Below are positions 1 to 8,197 of a stretch of 64,000 nt of DNA, in pieces; the stretch's first letter is position 1; the number at the start of each line of letters is the position of its first letter. The notes under the pieces were generated by a model. It made no database searches and was not told the origin of the DNA. It was given only the letters and a program-made list of their open reading frames with translations. This stretch comes from JBAYNW01 sp041678605 (GTDB lineage: Bacteria; Cyanobacteriota; Vampirovibrionia; Gastranaerophilales; Gastranaerophilaceae): the NCBI GenBank assembly GCA_041678605.1, contig JBAYNW010000008.1, positions 1-64,000 of the forward strand, written 5' to 3'. The translations under genes were made by a program, and so were the position numbers.

Positions 1-43
1 ATTATTATAGGTTATTTTCAAGAAAAAAGCAAATTGTTTACAT

Positions 44-134
44 TTTATTAAGGGAAAGGGAAACGGGAAAGGGAAAGTTTTAATTTTTTTTGTTGCACTT
101 AATCACTTAATCACCCAGTCACTTAATCACTTCG
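44..134. repeat. Composite short-tandem-repeat block (GGGAAA-type units, then AATCACTT octads)
   Basis: A run of GGGAAA/GGGAAAC units (about 50-78) is followed by a T-rich spacer and four 8-nt units of the AATCACTT type (about 101-132). The same composite order, including the shared string TTTTTTGTTGCACTTA, recurs at 14332-14418. It lies just downstream of the OppC-like gene. Bases 1-43 show nothing else recognisable. Confidence 0.7.
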
Positions 135-154
135 TAAAAAGCCCTTCAACCCGT

Positions 155-1255
155 TCAACTTCCTCTCACTCTGCTTTTGGGGTCGAGGACGTCACGTATC
201 GTGTCGCCGATTAGGTTAAATGACAACACCGCAATGAAAATTAGAAACCCCGGAGTCAGAAGCCATGGCCGATACAGAATATTTATATATTCTTGAGCCT
301 CCTTCAGCATATTCCCCCAACTTGCGTCGGGCTGTTGAATACCCAATCCCAAAAAGCTTAGTCCTGATTCGGCTAAGATGTAAGACGGGACGCTGAGAGT
401 CATGGCCACAATAACATAACTTGTGGTTTGAGGCAGAATATGTTTTATGATAATTCTCAACTTTGAGGCTCCGATTGACTGTGCGGCCTGAACAAATTCC
501 TGTGTTTTTATGGACAGCACCATGCCTCTTACGACCCTTGCAAATCCGGCCCAGCCGATTAGTGCCAAAATTACGACGATTAGCATAAATCTTTGAATGC
601 TGGTCATATTAGAAGGCAAAATTGCCGCTAAAATTATCAAAAGATAAAAGCTCGGAATTGACATTACAGCCTCTGCAAATCTCATCATCAGCGTGTCGAC
701 TTTCCCGCCGAAATAACCTGAAATTCCGCCGTACAAAAGCCCAATCGGAAAAAGTACAAACAGTGCCAAAAACCCTATAGTCATTGAAATTCTTCCGCCA
801 AAAAGTATTCTGGAAAAAACATCCCGGCCGTTTATATCCGTGCCTAAAAGATATAATCTCCCTTGAGGTGCGACTCCGATTAAATGTCTTGAGCATGGGA
901 TTAAACCCAAAAACTTGTATTTTTCGCCTCTCGGAAATAATTTAAGAAAATATTTTTGGCTTCGGTCGATTTTGTAGTCAACCTGCATTGCTTCGGGGTC
1001 AAATTCTCGTTTGTAGCTGTAAGTATAAGGCAATGAGAGTTTCCCATGTTCATTGATTGTAAAAATCTTTGAAGGCGGGGCGTAGGACATGTTTCTGTCA
1101 GAAAAGTCTTTGGAATAAGGTGCGATAAAATCTGCAAAAAGCAGTGAGAAATAAATTATGAACAGCACAACAAGGGCGATTAGTGCGAATTTATCGCATG
1201 CTAGTTGCCTAAAAACACCTATTTCTTGGGATATTGCACCCTTATCACTTTTCAC
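155..1255 (-). CDS. OppC-like oligopeptide ABC transporter permease
   Basis: Inner-membrane permease of a peptide/nickel-type (binding-protein-dependent) ABC importer. A first membrane helix lies near residues 24-45. About 95 hydrophilic residues follow, a longer loop than in short OppC proteins, and then the BPD_transp_1 domain with several helices. The cytoplasmic EAA loop that contacts the ATPase is visible near residues 250-275 (EFVQAAQSIGASKLRIIIKH). It is last in a minus-strand operon: binding protein, OppB-like, OppC-like, 10 nt after the OppB stop. No ATPase gene is present in the window, so the ATP-binding subunits must be encoded elsewhere. The substrate is probably a peptide but is not proven. 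Confidence 0.93.
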   Translation of the reverse strand: MKSDKGAISQEIGVFRQLACDKFALIALVVLFIIYFSLLFADFIAPYSKDFSDRNMSYAPPSKIFTINEHGKLSLPYTYSYKREFDPEAMQVDYKIDRSQKYFLKLFPRGEKYKFLGLIPCSRHLIGVAPQGRLYLLGTDINGRDVFSRILFGGRISMTIGFLALFVLFPIGLLYGGISGYFGGKVDTLMMRFAEAVMSIPSFYLLIILAAILPSNMTSIQRFMLIVVILALIGWAGFARVVRGMVLSIKTQEFVQAAQSIGASKLRIIIKHILPQTTSYVIVAMTLSVPSYILAESGLSFLGLGIQQPDASWGNMLKEAQEYINILYRPWLLTPGFLIFIAVLSFNLIGDTIRDVLDPKSRVRGS

Positions 1256-1265
1256 GTCTAACCTC

Positions 1266-2237
1266 TCACCCTTTCACCCTTATTCTCGGGTCGGTAAATA
1301 TCAGCAGAATATCTGCAATCAGGTTGCCCAAAATCAGCATAATAGCTCCCGTCATCAAAGAAGCCATAACGAGATTAATATCTGATTTTAGGACTGCTTC
1401 CAGTATTAATCGGCCAAGTCCCGGATACTGGAACACGTATTCAGTCAACGCCGCACCGCTTAAAAGTGAAGCAAATTCAAAACCCAAGAGCGTTATCATC
1501 GGGTTGATTGCGTTCCTCAAAGCGTGTTTGTAAAGAACCTTAAATTCACTCAAACCTTTTGCACGGGCGAATCTTACATAATCGCTGTCAAGCACGTCGA
1601 GCAAATTTGCTCTCATTTGACGCTGCAATCCTGCAAGAGAAATCGTGAATAAAACCGTTGTCGGCAAAATCAAGTGATGCGTAATGTCCCAAATTTTGGA
1701 AGAAAAATTCATATCGTTAAAATTGTAGCTTGTGAGTCCCCCGACGGGAAACCAACCTGTTTTTACCGCAAAAATCAGCAGCAAAATTGCAAAGAAGAAA
1801 GACGGAATGGCCATTCCGATACTGGTTAGCACCGTTAGTATCCTGTCAAGCGGCGTTTTCCACCTTATCGCCGCCAAAATTCCCAGAGGTATTCCGACAA
1901 TCCATGTCAAAAATATTACCAGAGTGGTCAAAAGCAAAGTGTTTGGAATTCTTTCTTTTAATTTGCCGGCGACACTTTCGCCTGTGGAGCAGATGCCCAA
2001 ATCCCCCTTGACAAAAGCTTTTGCCCAAAGAAAATACTGAACGTAAATAGGTTTGTCAAGCCCCAGCCTTTCGGTTTCTTTTTGGAGAGTTTCTTTTGAA
2101 ATTGAGGGGTTAAGTTTCAGTTCTGCGAGGGGATCTACGGGGCTTAATCTGATTATAAAAAAACTTATCAATGATACCAAAATTAATAATGGTATCGTTT
2201 GAAGTATTCTCTTTAGTATGTAGATGAGCATTTGCAT
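1266..2237 (-). CDS. OppB-like oligopeptide ABC transporter permease
   Basis: Partner permease of the OppC-like protein. The first residues form a membrane helix (YILKRILQTIPLLILVSLIS), the usual OppB start. The EAA loop is near residues 230-258 (DYVRFARAKGLSEFKVLYKH). Its length (323 aa) is normal for the family. The start ATG shares one base with the stop of the upstream binding-protein gene (TAATG), which suggests translational coupling. Known role of the family: forms the translocation pore together with OppC and two ATPases. Confidence 0.94.
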   Translation of the reverse strand: MQMLIYILKRILQTIPLLILVSLISFFIIRLSPVDPLAELKLNPSISKETLQKETERLGLDKPIYVQYFLWAKAFVKGDLGICSTGESVAGKLKERIPNTLLLTTLVIFLTWIVGIPLGILAAIRWKTPLDRILTVLTSIGMAIPSFFFAILLLIFAVKTGWFPVGGLTSYNFNDMNFSSKIWDITHHLILPTTVLFTISLAGLQRQMRANLLDVLDSDYVRFARAKGLSEFKVLYKHALRNAINPMITLLGFEFASLLSGAALTEYVFQYPGLGRLILEAVLKSDINLVMASLMTGAIMLILGNLIADILLIFTDPRIRVKG

Positions 2238-4114
2238 TATCTGTTTCCTGTTTCCTGTTTCCCGTTTCCTTTAATATAAATTTCATCCAAATTATATGCC
2301 ACTCCGGCAAGCGGCGACGGGTAGATATTGCCGAATTTTTTGCGGACGGCAACCACTCTAATCGGGGAATAAAGGTAAATTATGGGTTTTTCGTCATAAA
2401 TTACCTGCTGATATTCGTCATAGAGCTTTTTTCTGTCTTTAAACGTAATTTTTAACGATGCTTCGTCTATTATTTTATCAAGTTTTACTTCCCACGGAAA
2501 TCTGTCGTCCGGCTTAATCCCGCCATCTTTACTCTGACGCTGGTTGAAAAGGTGCAGGGAACCCGTTGAATACCAAACATTTTTTCCGTCATGAGGCTCA
2601 AGAGGAGTTCCGGTAAGTCCCATTATTACCAAATCCCAGTCAAGTGTGTTCACCATCTTGTTCACGAGGGTGTTGAATTCTATCGGTTTGAAATTAACCT
2701 TCATTCCCAAGTCTTCCAAGTCCTGCTTGACCATGACGCCGATTGCTTCACGCTCTGTGTTTCCGGCATTTGTATAAAGGTCAAATTCTACCCGATTGTT
2801 GAATTTATCGTATAAAACTCCCTTTTTCCAATAAAATCCGGATTTTTTCAGGTATTTTTTAGCCTCATTTATATTTTTCGGGTGTCCCTGAGCAAGTTTT
2901 TTGTTAAGGTAAATCGAGTTGAGGCTTTCTGCGGTGAAAAGCGGAGAAGCAAGGCCGTTTGCGATATTGTTCACCATGTTTTTTCTGTCGATTGCCCAAT
3001 CTATTGCATATCTAAAATTTTTATCATTAAACCAAACCTGTTTTTTGGGGTCTACGTAGTATTTTCCCTGCTCATTTTTCCTTTTGTTCATATTAACTAT
3101 AACGAACATGGTACCCGTGTCCGGGCCGATATTGTAAATCACAAAATCTGATTTTGCTTCTTTTTTCTTATATCTTCCGACATTTGAACCTCTAAGTGAG
3201 ATTATATCAAGTTCCCGTGCTTCAAATTTCAGGATTTCGTTGTTCAAATCCCCGACGATTAAGTAAATCACCTTGTCAAGATAGGGAAGTTTTTCACCCT
3301 TCAAATTTATTTCATAGTAATTTGGATTTCTTTCAAACACAATTCTCTGGGCAGCTGAATATTCTTTTAATTTAAAAGGACCGCTTATAACAAAGTTTTC
3401 AGGCCTTGCGGTTGTTGACCAAAAAGAGTCAAAGTATTTTGGTCCCTTTTTGACAATCGGTTCAAAAATGTGTTTAGGTGCTATGGGGGCGGACAAAGTT
3501 CTCAAAAATGGAGCAAAAGGTTTGATTGTGGTGAATTTCACCGTATAATCGTCTATTTTTTCTACTTTTGGTAGTTGGCCGTCGATTACAACCGAATCTC
3601 TGGTGGAGGTGTTCCCAAGCCCTGCCAGAAGAATTTTGTTCCAGCTGAAAATAACGTCATCCGCTGTTATTGGCTTGCCGTCAGACCATTTTATTCCATG
3701 TCTTAATTTAATTGTGTAAATTTTTCCGTCTGGTGAAATTTCGAAAGATTTGGCAAGCCTCGGAATAACTTCGCCGGTGTCGGGTTTGGTTGAAACAAGC
3801 CCGTCAAACATCATTCCCGTCATCGTCGCAGATGTTGCGTCTTTCGTGTTAAAAGGGTTAAAGGTTTTTGGACCCTCGCCGATTGTTGAAGAAACCAAAA
3901 CGCCGCCGAAATTCCCGACGGGAGCCTGACTTTGAAGATAATCAACCCCGTTTATCGTAACAGTTTTTGCTGTAGGCGGAAATTCAACTCTTGTTGAATT
4001 TCCGCCCAAATTATTTTTTACTTCAACAATTTCCGGAACATCTTTGTTAATACAAGATTTACCCGCAAACAAAACAAAAATTATTATTAATGCAAGATAC
4101 AAAATTTTCTTCAT
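2237..4114 (-). CDS. Peptide ABC transporter substrate-binding protein (family 5)
   Basis: Extracytoplasmic solute-binding protein of the OppA/DppA family, 625 aa. The N-terminus has a Lys-rich start and a hydrophobic segment (residues 3-19) followed by Cys-21. This could be a lipoprotein signal, but the box (GKSC) is not canonical. The family signature is around residues 130-160 (LRHGIKWSDGKPITADDVIF). It heads the operon with the two permeases. Oddity: the last ten or so residues (GNGKQETGNR) are encoded by a heptad repeat block, so the natural C-terminus was extended or replaced by repeat sequence. Confidence 0.93.
   Translation of the reverse strand: MKKILYLALIIIFVLFAGKSCINKDVPEIVEVKNNLGGNSTRVEFPPTAKTVTINGVDYLQSQAPVGNFGGVLVSSTIGEGPKTFNPFNTKDATSATMTGMMFDGLVSTKPDTGEVIPRLAKSFEISPDGKIYTIKLRHGIKWSDGKPITADDVIFSWNKILLAGLGNTSTRDSVVIDGQLPKVEKIDDYTVKFTTIKPFAPFLRTLSAPIAPKHIFEPIVKKGPKYFDSFWSTTARPENFVISGPFKLKEYSAAQRIVFERNPNYYEINLKGEKLPYLDKVIYLIVGDLNNEILKFEARELDIISLRGSNVGRYKKKEAKSDFVIYNIGPDTGTMFVIVNMNKRKNEQGKYYVDPKKQVWFNDKNFRYAIDWAIDRKNMVNNIANGLASPLFTAESLNSIYLNKKLAQGHPKNINEAKKYLKKSGFYWKKGVLYDKFNNRVEFDLYTNAGNTEREAIGVMVKQDLEDLGMKVNFKPIEFNTLVNKMVNTLDWDLVIMGLTGTPLEPHDGKNVWYSTGSLHLFNQRQSKDGGIKPDDRFPWEVKLDKIIDEASLKITFKDRKKLYDEYQQVIYDEKPIIYLYSPIRVVAVRKKFGNIYPSPLAGVAYNLDEIYIKGNGKQETGNR
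2241..2271. repeat. Heptad repeat (GGAAACA type) inside the 3' end of the binding-protein gene
   Basis: Read on the minus strand, four near-identical 7-nt units (GGAAACG/GGAAACA) encode the C-terminal residues of the peptide-binding protein and end at the TAATG junction with the OppB-like gene. Same style as the other heptad arrays in this window. Confidence 0.75.
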
Positions 4115-4178
4115 GTTTAATAAATTAACATAAAAAAAGAGAATTTTAACCTGTACGAATCGGTATTAATTTGCAAAA

Positions 4179-4475
4179 TTATCCGAAATTCTTTTCATCT
4201 TTGTCCATCGTCTGTTTTAATGCCGATTTTATGTATGTTTGGTAGGGCATGCCTAATTTTGCGGCAATTTTTTTCGCCCGTTTTATCTCAAACTCACTCC
4301 AGCGAAAATTTACGTTCAATTTGTTTTTAAATATTTCAACATCCTTTTCTGCTTGCTCAATGACTTCATCAATATCATGGACGTTACCGAAATTGTCCTT
4401 AAAAACGGCATTGTCTTTAACCCGTTCAACGGAAGTTATTAGAGATTTAATTTCTTCAAGTGTATATTTTTTCAT
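4179..4475 (-). CDS. CopG/BrnA-type ribbon-helix-helix antitoxin
   Basis: 98-aa protein. The C-terminal part, about residues 57-90 (FRWSEFEIKRAKKIAAKLGM, then PYQTYIKSALKQ), matches the CopG_antitoxin style, in which a ribbon-helix-helix binds DNA and the rest neutralises a toxin. A good Shine-Dalgarno (TAAGGAG) lies 7-8 nt before the ATG. The toxin-like reading frame ends 12 nt upstream, giving the toxin-first order seen in BrnT/BrnA-like pairs. That toxin frame carries an early stop, so this may be an orphan antitoxin. Confidence 0.75.
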   Translation of the reverse strand: MKKYTLEEIKSLITSVERVKDNAVFKDNFGNVHDIDEVIEQAEKDVEIFKNKLNVNFRWSEFEIKRAKKIAAKLGMPYQTYIKSALKQTMDKDEKNFG

Positions 4476-4487
4476 TATTATTGCTCC

Positions 4488-4778
4488 TTATGATTTGAAA
4501 GCAGTTATTACCATGACATTTTTTTCGTCCTTTGATAAATACATATAGTAAATATAAATATCATTTTCCTTTGAATAACATTCATACCGTTTATGTTTTA
4601 TATTCCATCTATTTTCAGTTTTGTTTAAATATGCCAATATGACTTCTTCAGGATTGACTCGATCTCTGTGCCAGATGTGAGGCTCAAATTCATTATTAAT
4701 TGGATTTTTATCCAGTTTGAATTTAAAACTTAAGCCGGTTAAGGCGTGAATTTCATAATATCTTATTTAATTATCCAT
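4488..4778 (-). pseudogene. Toxin partner of the CopG-type antitoxin, interrupted by an early stop
   Basis: The frame starts ATG-GAT-AAT and hits TAA at 4767-4769. It then stays open for 92 codons to TAA at 4488-4490. The open part includes HALTGLSFKFKLDK, EPHIWHRDRVNPEEVILAYL, RYECYSKENDIYIYYMYLSK and a final VMVITAFKS. This resembles small toxin/nuclease-fold proteins such as the DUF4258-like group, but the exact family is not identified. No ATG occurs in frame after the stop until far into the protein. Either the gene is dead, or it uses a rare start codon just after the stop. It overlaps nothing and sits 12 nt before the antitoxin. Confidence 0.6.
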
Positions 4779-4820
4779 TACTGCATGTTAACATATATTC
4801 AATACTTTGTCAATACATTG

Positions 4821-5408
4821 TCAATTCATATCCGAAATTTCTTTTTTGATTTTTATAAAAGTATAAGCGTTAAAATCCATGGAGCCGTAGATTACTTTAA
4901 TTCTTTTTTCATCATAGGGGAGCAATTTTACAAAATTAATGGCCATTTCGTCGAAATCGTTGTTGGTTTCAATTGCGGGAACCCTTGCTATCAGTGTGGA
5001 TGATTGGTAAAAATCCAAAAAAGGATTGCCGCCTACTTTTTTGCCTACGATTTTGTAATGCCCGATGGGAATTTCCGCCCCATCACCATTTGTTAAAGAA
5101 ACCGGAACTTCCAAAAGAAGATTTCTTTCCGCAGTTTCACCCAGATACCCGCCATTATTTTCTTCGTTAAAATTTCTTCCCTTGAAGGCTTTAGGTTTTT
5201 TTCCTTTTTTTTGTTTTGCTTTTACTTGATTTAACGTTTTTTGAAACTCCTCATCGGTAATTTTTTTTTGTCCGACAAAGGCGTTTTCAACGCTTGGGGC
5301 GGAATCCAGTAAATCTTCCACTCCGCCGGTGCCGCCCAGATTATCAGCAAAAACAGGAAGTGCAAGAATTAAAAACAAAAATATTAAAAAACTAAAAATC
5401 TTTTTCAT
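4821..5408 (-). CDS. Exported hypothetical protein
   Basis: The start is placed at the ATG that begins a clear Sec signal peptide (KKIFSFLIFLFLILALPVFA, cleavage after Ala-21). The longer in-frame upstream extension lacks a signal and is unlikely. The mature part is about 174 aa: a Gly-rich start, then a Lys-rich basic stretch near residues 70-85, then a region with short beta-type segments. I do not recognise the family. It is followed on the same strand by the CopG locus; a -10-like TATAAT sits directly at the start codon. Confidence 0.7.
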   Translation of the reverse strand: MKKIFSFLIFLFLILALPVFADNLGGTGGVEDLLDSAPSVENAFVGQKKITDEEFQKTLNQVKAKQKKGKKPKAFKGRNFNEENNGGYLGETAERNLLLEVPVSLTNGDGAEIPIGHYKIVGKKVGGNPFLDFYQSSTLIARVPAIETNNDFDEMAINFVKLLPYDEKRIKVIYGSMDFNAYTFIKIKKEISDMN

Positions 5409-5478
5409 ATTATATATTTTAATCCTTTTTCCCAAAAAGTAAAGAGGGAACATTAGTTAGGAGTTTAGGAATTTGTGT

Positions 5479-6084
5479 TCAACCTCTAATCACCGGAATC
5501 CCGTTGAATTCAAACAGGGGTTTTTCGTCTTTTTTAATGCCTTCGCTGATGTTTTTAGCCAAAACTGCACCCACGAGTGCTTCTAAGTGTGCCATGGGCA
5601 TCATATTTGACGGAAGTGAATTAAATCCATACTTAATTCTCAGGGCATTTTGGAGAGCCTTGCAATCTGCCGGCGAACGCTCTTTGAAGCATGAATTCAA
5701 TTTTAGTGCCTGTCTTGTCAAATATAATTCAAAACGGCAGACCTTAATGCCATTTTCCGCAAGAGAATTAAAATACTCAGAACCCCGATTGGAAAATCTT
5801 TGAGTCCAATTATCGGTGTTTTGAAAATTTTCGTTTGAAGCCACAAGCTGATAAGGTTTTGACAAAATACGCCATTTGCCGTTCAACATTGAATTGTCCC
5901 ATGGCAAAGAAATACATACTTGAGAGTCTTTCAAAGAAGAAAAATTCTCAAAAAAATGCTGGACATCCTGCATAGAAAATAATTTGTCAAGCAAGATTAT
6001 CTCATTGTTTTTGTCCAGAACAGCTACACCCGACTCCGTGTTTGCCCCCGAAGAAAGCATTAATCCTATAAAATAATTTTCCAT
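5479..6084 (-). CDS. Hypothetical protein, possible RNase H-fold (DUF429-like)
   Basis: 201 aa, no signal peptide or membrane helix. The first strand with an Asn/Ser-rich turn (FIGLMLSSGANTESGVAVLD), the later SQVCISLPWDNSMLNG segment and the long C-terminal helical part are reminiscent of the DUF429 predicted RNase H-like fold, but key acidic residues are not clear. It sits 24 nt downstream of map on the same strand and could be cotranscribed. Function unknown. Confidence 0.55.
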   Translation of the reverse strand: MENYFIGLMLSSGANTESGVAVLDKNNEIILLDKLFSMQDVQHFFENFSSLKDSQVCISLPWDNSMLNGKWRILSKPYQLVASNENFQNTDNWTQRFSNRGSEYFNSLAENGIKVCRFELYLTRQALKLNSCFKERSPADCKALQNALRIKYGFNSLPSNMMPMAHLEALVGAVLAKNISEGIKKDEKPLFEFNGIPVIRG

Positions 6085-6108
6085 TTATCCATCCTAAAAT
6101 TTTTGTAC

Positions 6109-6858
6109 TTAAAGTAAAGTTGTAAGTATCACAGGCTCACCATCAGTTACCAAAATAGAGTGTTCGAAGTGAGCAGAAGGCTGTTTGTCAAGAGTCCGAA
6201 CTGTCCATTTGTCCGCCAGAACTTCAACCTCATCACAGCCAAGATTAAGCATCGGTTCTATTGCTATCGTCATCCCTGACTTTAATACGGTTTTGTTCCC
6301 TGTTCTGTAATTCGACACAAAAGGTTCCTCATGCATCACATGCCCAACTCCGTGTCCGCCGTATTGTCTTACTATTCCTAATTTTTCACGATTTGCCACA
6401 TCTTCTATCGCACCGCCCACCATGTCTAAGGTGTTTCCGTGGAGCATCCGGGCAATTCCTGCAAAGAGTGATTCCTCGGTTGTTTTAAGCAATCTTTTTT
6501 TCTCATCCGATATTTCACCCACAGCATAAGTCCATGCACTGTCGCCGACCATGCCTCCGTAAGTTGCACCTATGTCAATGCTTATTATGTCGCCTTCTTT
6601 GAGGACGACACTTTCTGACGGAAACCCGTGGACGACCTGTTCGTTAAGAGAAGCACAAATTGAAGCGGGAAATCCGTTGTAGCCTAAAAATGTCGGCACG
6701 GCTTTGTTCTTCTTGATTATATCAAATGCGACATCGTCAAGGTATTTTGTGTTAACGCCCGGCTCTATTATGCGTTTCATCTCCTGATGAACCAGGGCTA
6801 CGATGTATCCGGCATGCCGGATTCTTTTTATTTCTTCTTTTGATTTTCTGGTTATCAT
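6109..6858 (-). CDS. map: Methionine aminopeptidase, type I
   Basis: Cytoplasmic metalloprotease that removes the initiator Met from nascent proteins. 249 aa, typical of type Ia. Metal-binding regions are visible: SIDIGATYGGMVGDSAWTYA (two Asp), GGHGVGHVMHEEP (His) and TIAIEPML (Glu), plus a Glu near the C-terminus in the EHSILV segment. It is not in its common secY-adk-map-infA setting, although adk is 1.3 kb away on the same strand. Downstream on the same strand is a protein of unknown function. Confidence 0.97.
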   Translation of the reverse strand: MITRKSKEEIKRIRHAGYIVALVHQEMKRIIEPGVNTKYLDDVAFDIIKKNKAVPTFLGYNGFPASICASLNEQVVHGFPSESVVLKEGDIISIDIGATYGGMVGDSAWTYAVGEISDEKKRLLKTTEESLFAGIARMLHGNTLDMVGGAIEDVANREKLGIVRQYGGHGVGHVMHEEPFVSNYRTGNKTVLKSGMTIAIEPMLNLGCDEVEVLADKWTVRTLDKQPSAHFEHSILVTDGEPVILTTLL

Positions 6859-6950
6859 ATTTTGGTCTATAAGGTGATAGGGCTATAAGGTTATCAGTTG
6901 ATAAATTGGAGGTATGGAGGGCTTTTAGAAGTTTGGCAGCTTAGCTTTCA

Positions 6951-6984
6951 GTTTCCTATTTCCTATTTCCTATTTCCTATTTCC
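6951..6984. repeat. Heptad repeat array (TTTCCTA units)
   Basis: About five consecutive 7-nt units of TTTCCTA, then degenerate C/T-rich sequence up to the stop of the HigA-like gene at 7010. The complement (TAGGAAA) is the unit found at 32488-32529. The stretch from 6859 to 7009 contains no gene. Confidence 0.85.
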
Positions 6985-7009
6985 CCTTTTTCCTTTTCCT
7001 TTCCTGTTC

Positions 7010-7318
7010 TTACGCTACTCTTAAAGTATACCCCAATTTGTTTAAAATTTTAAGAACTGTGCGAAATTGAGGTTTTTTCTTACCATTAAATATAGCATAA
7101 AGATTGGCTCTGTCCAACTCGGCCTGCTTTGCAAATTCTCTGATAGACATTCTCGCCTTGACAACGCGTTCAAGTGCTTTGAAAAACATACTAAAATCGC
7201 CGTCATTGATGTATTCAATAAAGCTTTGATTAAGGTATTCTCTTGCAAGTTTTTCGTCTTGCAGAATGTCAGTCATAAATTCATCTAAGCTTATGGAGTT
7301 TTTATATTTTCTTTCCAT
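7010..7318 (-). CDS. HigA-type addiction-module antidote (XRE helix-turn-helix), orphan
   Basis: 102 aa. The N-terminal part (SLDEFMTDILQDEKLAREYL) and the C-terminal helix-turn-helix (MSIREFAKQAELDRANLYAI, then a conserved GKKKPQFRTVLKILNKLGY tail) match the addiction module antidote family that normally follows a RelE-like Gp49 toxin. The toxin here is reduced to a 31-codon frame that overlaps the start by 17 nt. The protein is intact, so it may still act as a DNA-binding regulator or protect against related toxins. Confidence 0.85.
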   Translation of the reverse strand: MERKYKNSISLDEFMTDILQDEKLAREYLNQSFIEYINDGDFSMFFKALERVVKARMSIREFAKQAELDRANLYAIFNGKKKPQFRTVLKILNKLGYTLRVA

Positions 7319-7397
7319 CTTTTTTCCCTTTCCAAATTTTCAGAAAATATTTTCCATTATTTAATTCAAAAATTTCAACTTGTTTCATATAATTCAT
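7302..7397 (-). pseudogene. Stub of a RelE/Gp49-like toxin gene upstream of the HigA-like antidote
   Basis: A 31-codon frame (MNYMKQVEIFELNNGKYFLK then IWKGKKDGKKI) resembles the N-terminal strand of RelE-like Gp49 toxins, whose first strand often reads EIFE..NGK.PF..WL. The rest of the toxin (about 70 residues) is missing. The frame overlaps the antidote start in another phase. This is either a decayed toxin or a leader peptide that now couples translation of the antidote. Confidence 0.5.
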
Positions 7398-7460
7398 TGT
7401 AGGCCAAAGGCGACTAAAAGTCAAGCGTTAAGAAATGTAAATATGAATTTTTTCGAGATA

Positions 7461-7514
7461 TTAGTGAGTTACGGCGATTTTTGCTAATTTTTCCGCAAAC
7501 TCACTAGCAAAAAA
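7461..7514 (+). promoter_or_regulatory. Inverted repeat with TAGCAAAAAA motif upstream of a tagged protein gene
   Basis: TTAGTGAGTT at 7461-7470 pairs with AAACTCACTA ending at 7506, and TTTGCTA (7480-7486) pairs with TAGCAAA (7505-7511). The TAGCAAAAAA motif (7505-7514) is 49 nt from the ATG at 7564. The same motif occurs upstream of three other tagged genes (see findings). Role unknown. Confidence 0.5.
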
Positions 7515-7563
7515 TATTTTTAGAAGGTTTATAGCACATGTTAGAAAAAGAAAGGAATTTAAA

Positions 7564-8127
7564 ATGCAAATTCAAAGAATTAATTCACAAAATTTTAATC
7601 AAAACATGCATTTTGGATCGTTTAGAGTCGACGAAAAGCAGGTAAGGGAAGTCGAAAAGGCATTTGAAACAATTTTTGGAAGATCTGCAGACAAAAAGCC
7701 TATTTATCGTTTAAGTGATAAAGTTTTCGCTATAGCTCTTAAACAATATATAGTTCCAGAAAAACCCCTATTTAGTGAGGTTGGATTCATGAATTTTTAC
7801 AAAAAAATGGGATTTGAGGACAATGGTAGAGGAAAAGAAATATTTTTAAGTGAGAACGAATCAAAACTTTTTGATGTAGCACTTCTGAATCACTGCCAAG
7901 ATTGGGAGAGCCGTTATAGGTCGATAAATAGTAATAATAGTTATTCACTTAATATGTCCGATAAGGCTTGCGATTCTTCACGTAATATATTAATAAAGGT
8001 ATTTAACGAGTTTGTAGATAAAGCTGTTGACTTAACTCCAAAAATGCAGAAGAAAATATTGGAATTTGAAAAAACACTTGAAGAAGAAAGAAATAATATA
8101 GCGGAATTGCTAGCTATAAAAAATTAA
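7564..8127 (+). CDS. Hypothetical protein with N-terminal F-x-G tag
   Basis: 187 aa, no classical signal peptide. It begins with a short Asn/Gln-rich tail that ends in HFGSF (residues 16-20), the same layout as five other proteins in the window. The body looks alpha-helical, with a coiled-coil-like stretch at the C-terminus (residues 160-182, rich in Glu/Lys). SD AAAGGAA precedes the ATG. It stands alone between HigA and adk and ends in a strong terminator. Base use looks like that of its neighbours. No family recognised. Confidence 0.75.
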   Translation: MQIQRINSQNFNQNMHFGSFRVDEKQVREVEKAFETIFGRSADKKPIYRLSDKVFAIALKQYIVPEKPLFSEVGFMNFYKKMGFEDNGRGKEIFLSENESKLFDVALLNHCQDWESRYRSINSNNSYSLNMSDKACDSSRNILIKVFNEFVDKAVDLTPKMQKKILEFEKTLEEERNNIAELLAIKN

Positions 8128-8134
8128 ACTATAA

Positions 8135-8180
8135 AGTAGGGCGGGATTTCAAAATTGAAATCCCGCCCTACTCGTTTTTT
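8135..8180 (+). terminator. Rho-independent terminator
   Basis: A perfect 18-bp stem (8135-8152 with 8155-8172, core GTAGGGCGGGATTTC) and a 2-nt tip, followed by CGTTTTTT. It ends the plus-strand gene at 8127 and faces the minus-strand adk stop at 8198. The stem core GTAGGGCGGG also occurs in the hairpin near 29400, so it may derive from a repeat. Confidence 0.88.
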
Positions 8181-8197
8181 ATTAAAAGTTGATAATA

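Noticed and set aside
4821..5453. 15-residue N-terminal extension of the exported protein
   Set aside because: The signal peptide begins at the internal Met; the extension would spoil it.
6951..6984. Possible CRISPR array
   Set aside because: Repeat units are 7 nt and contiguous with no spacers, and no cas genes occur in the window.
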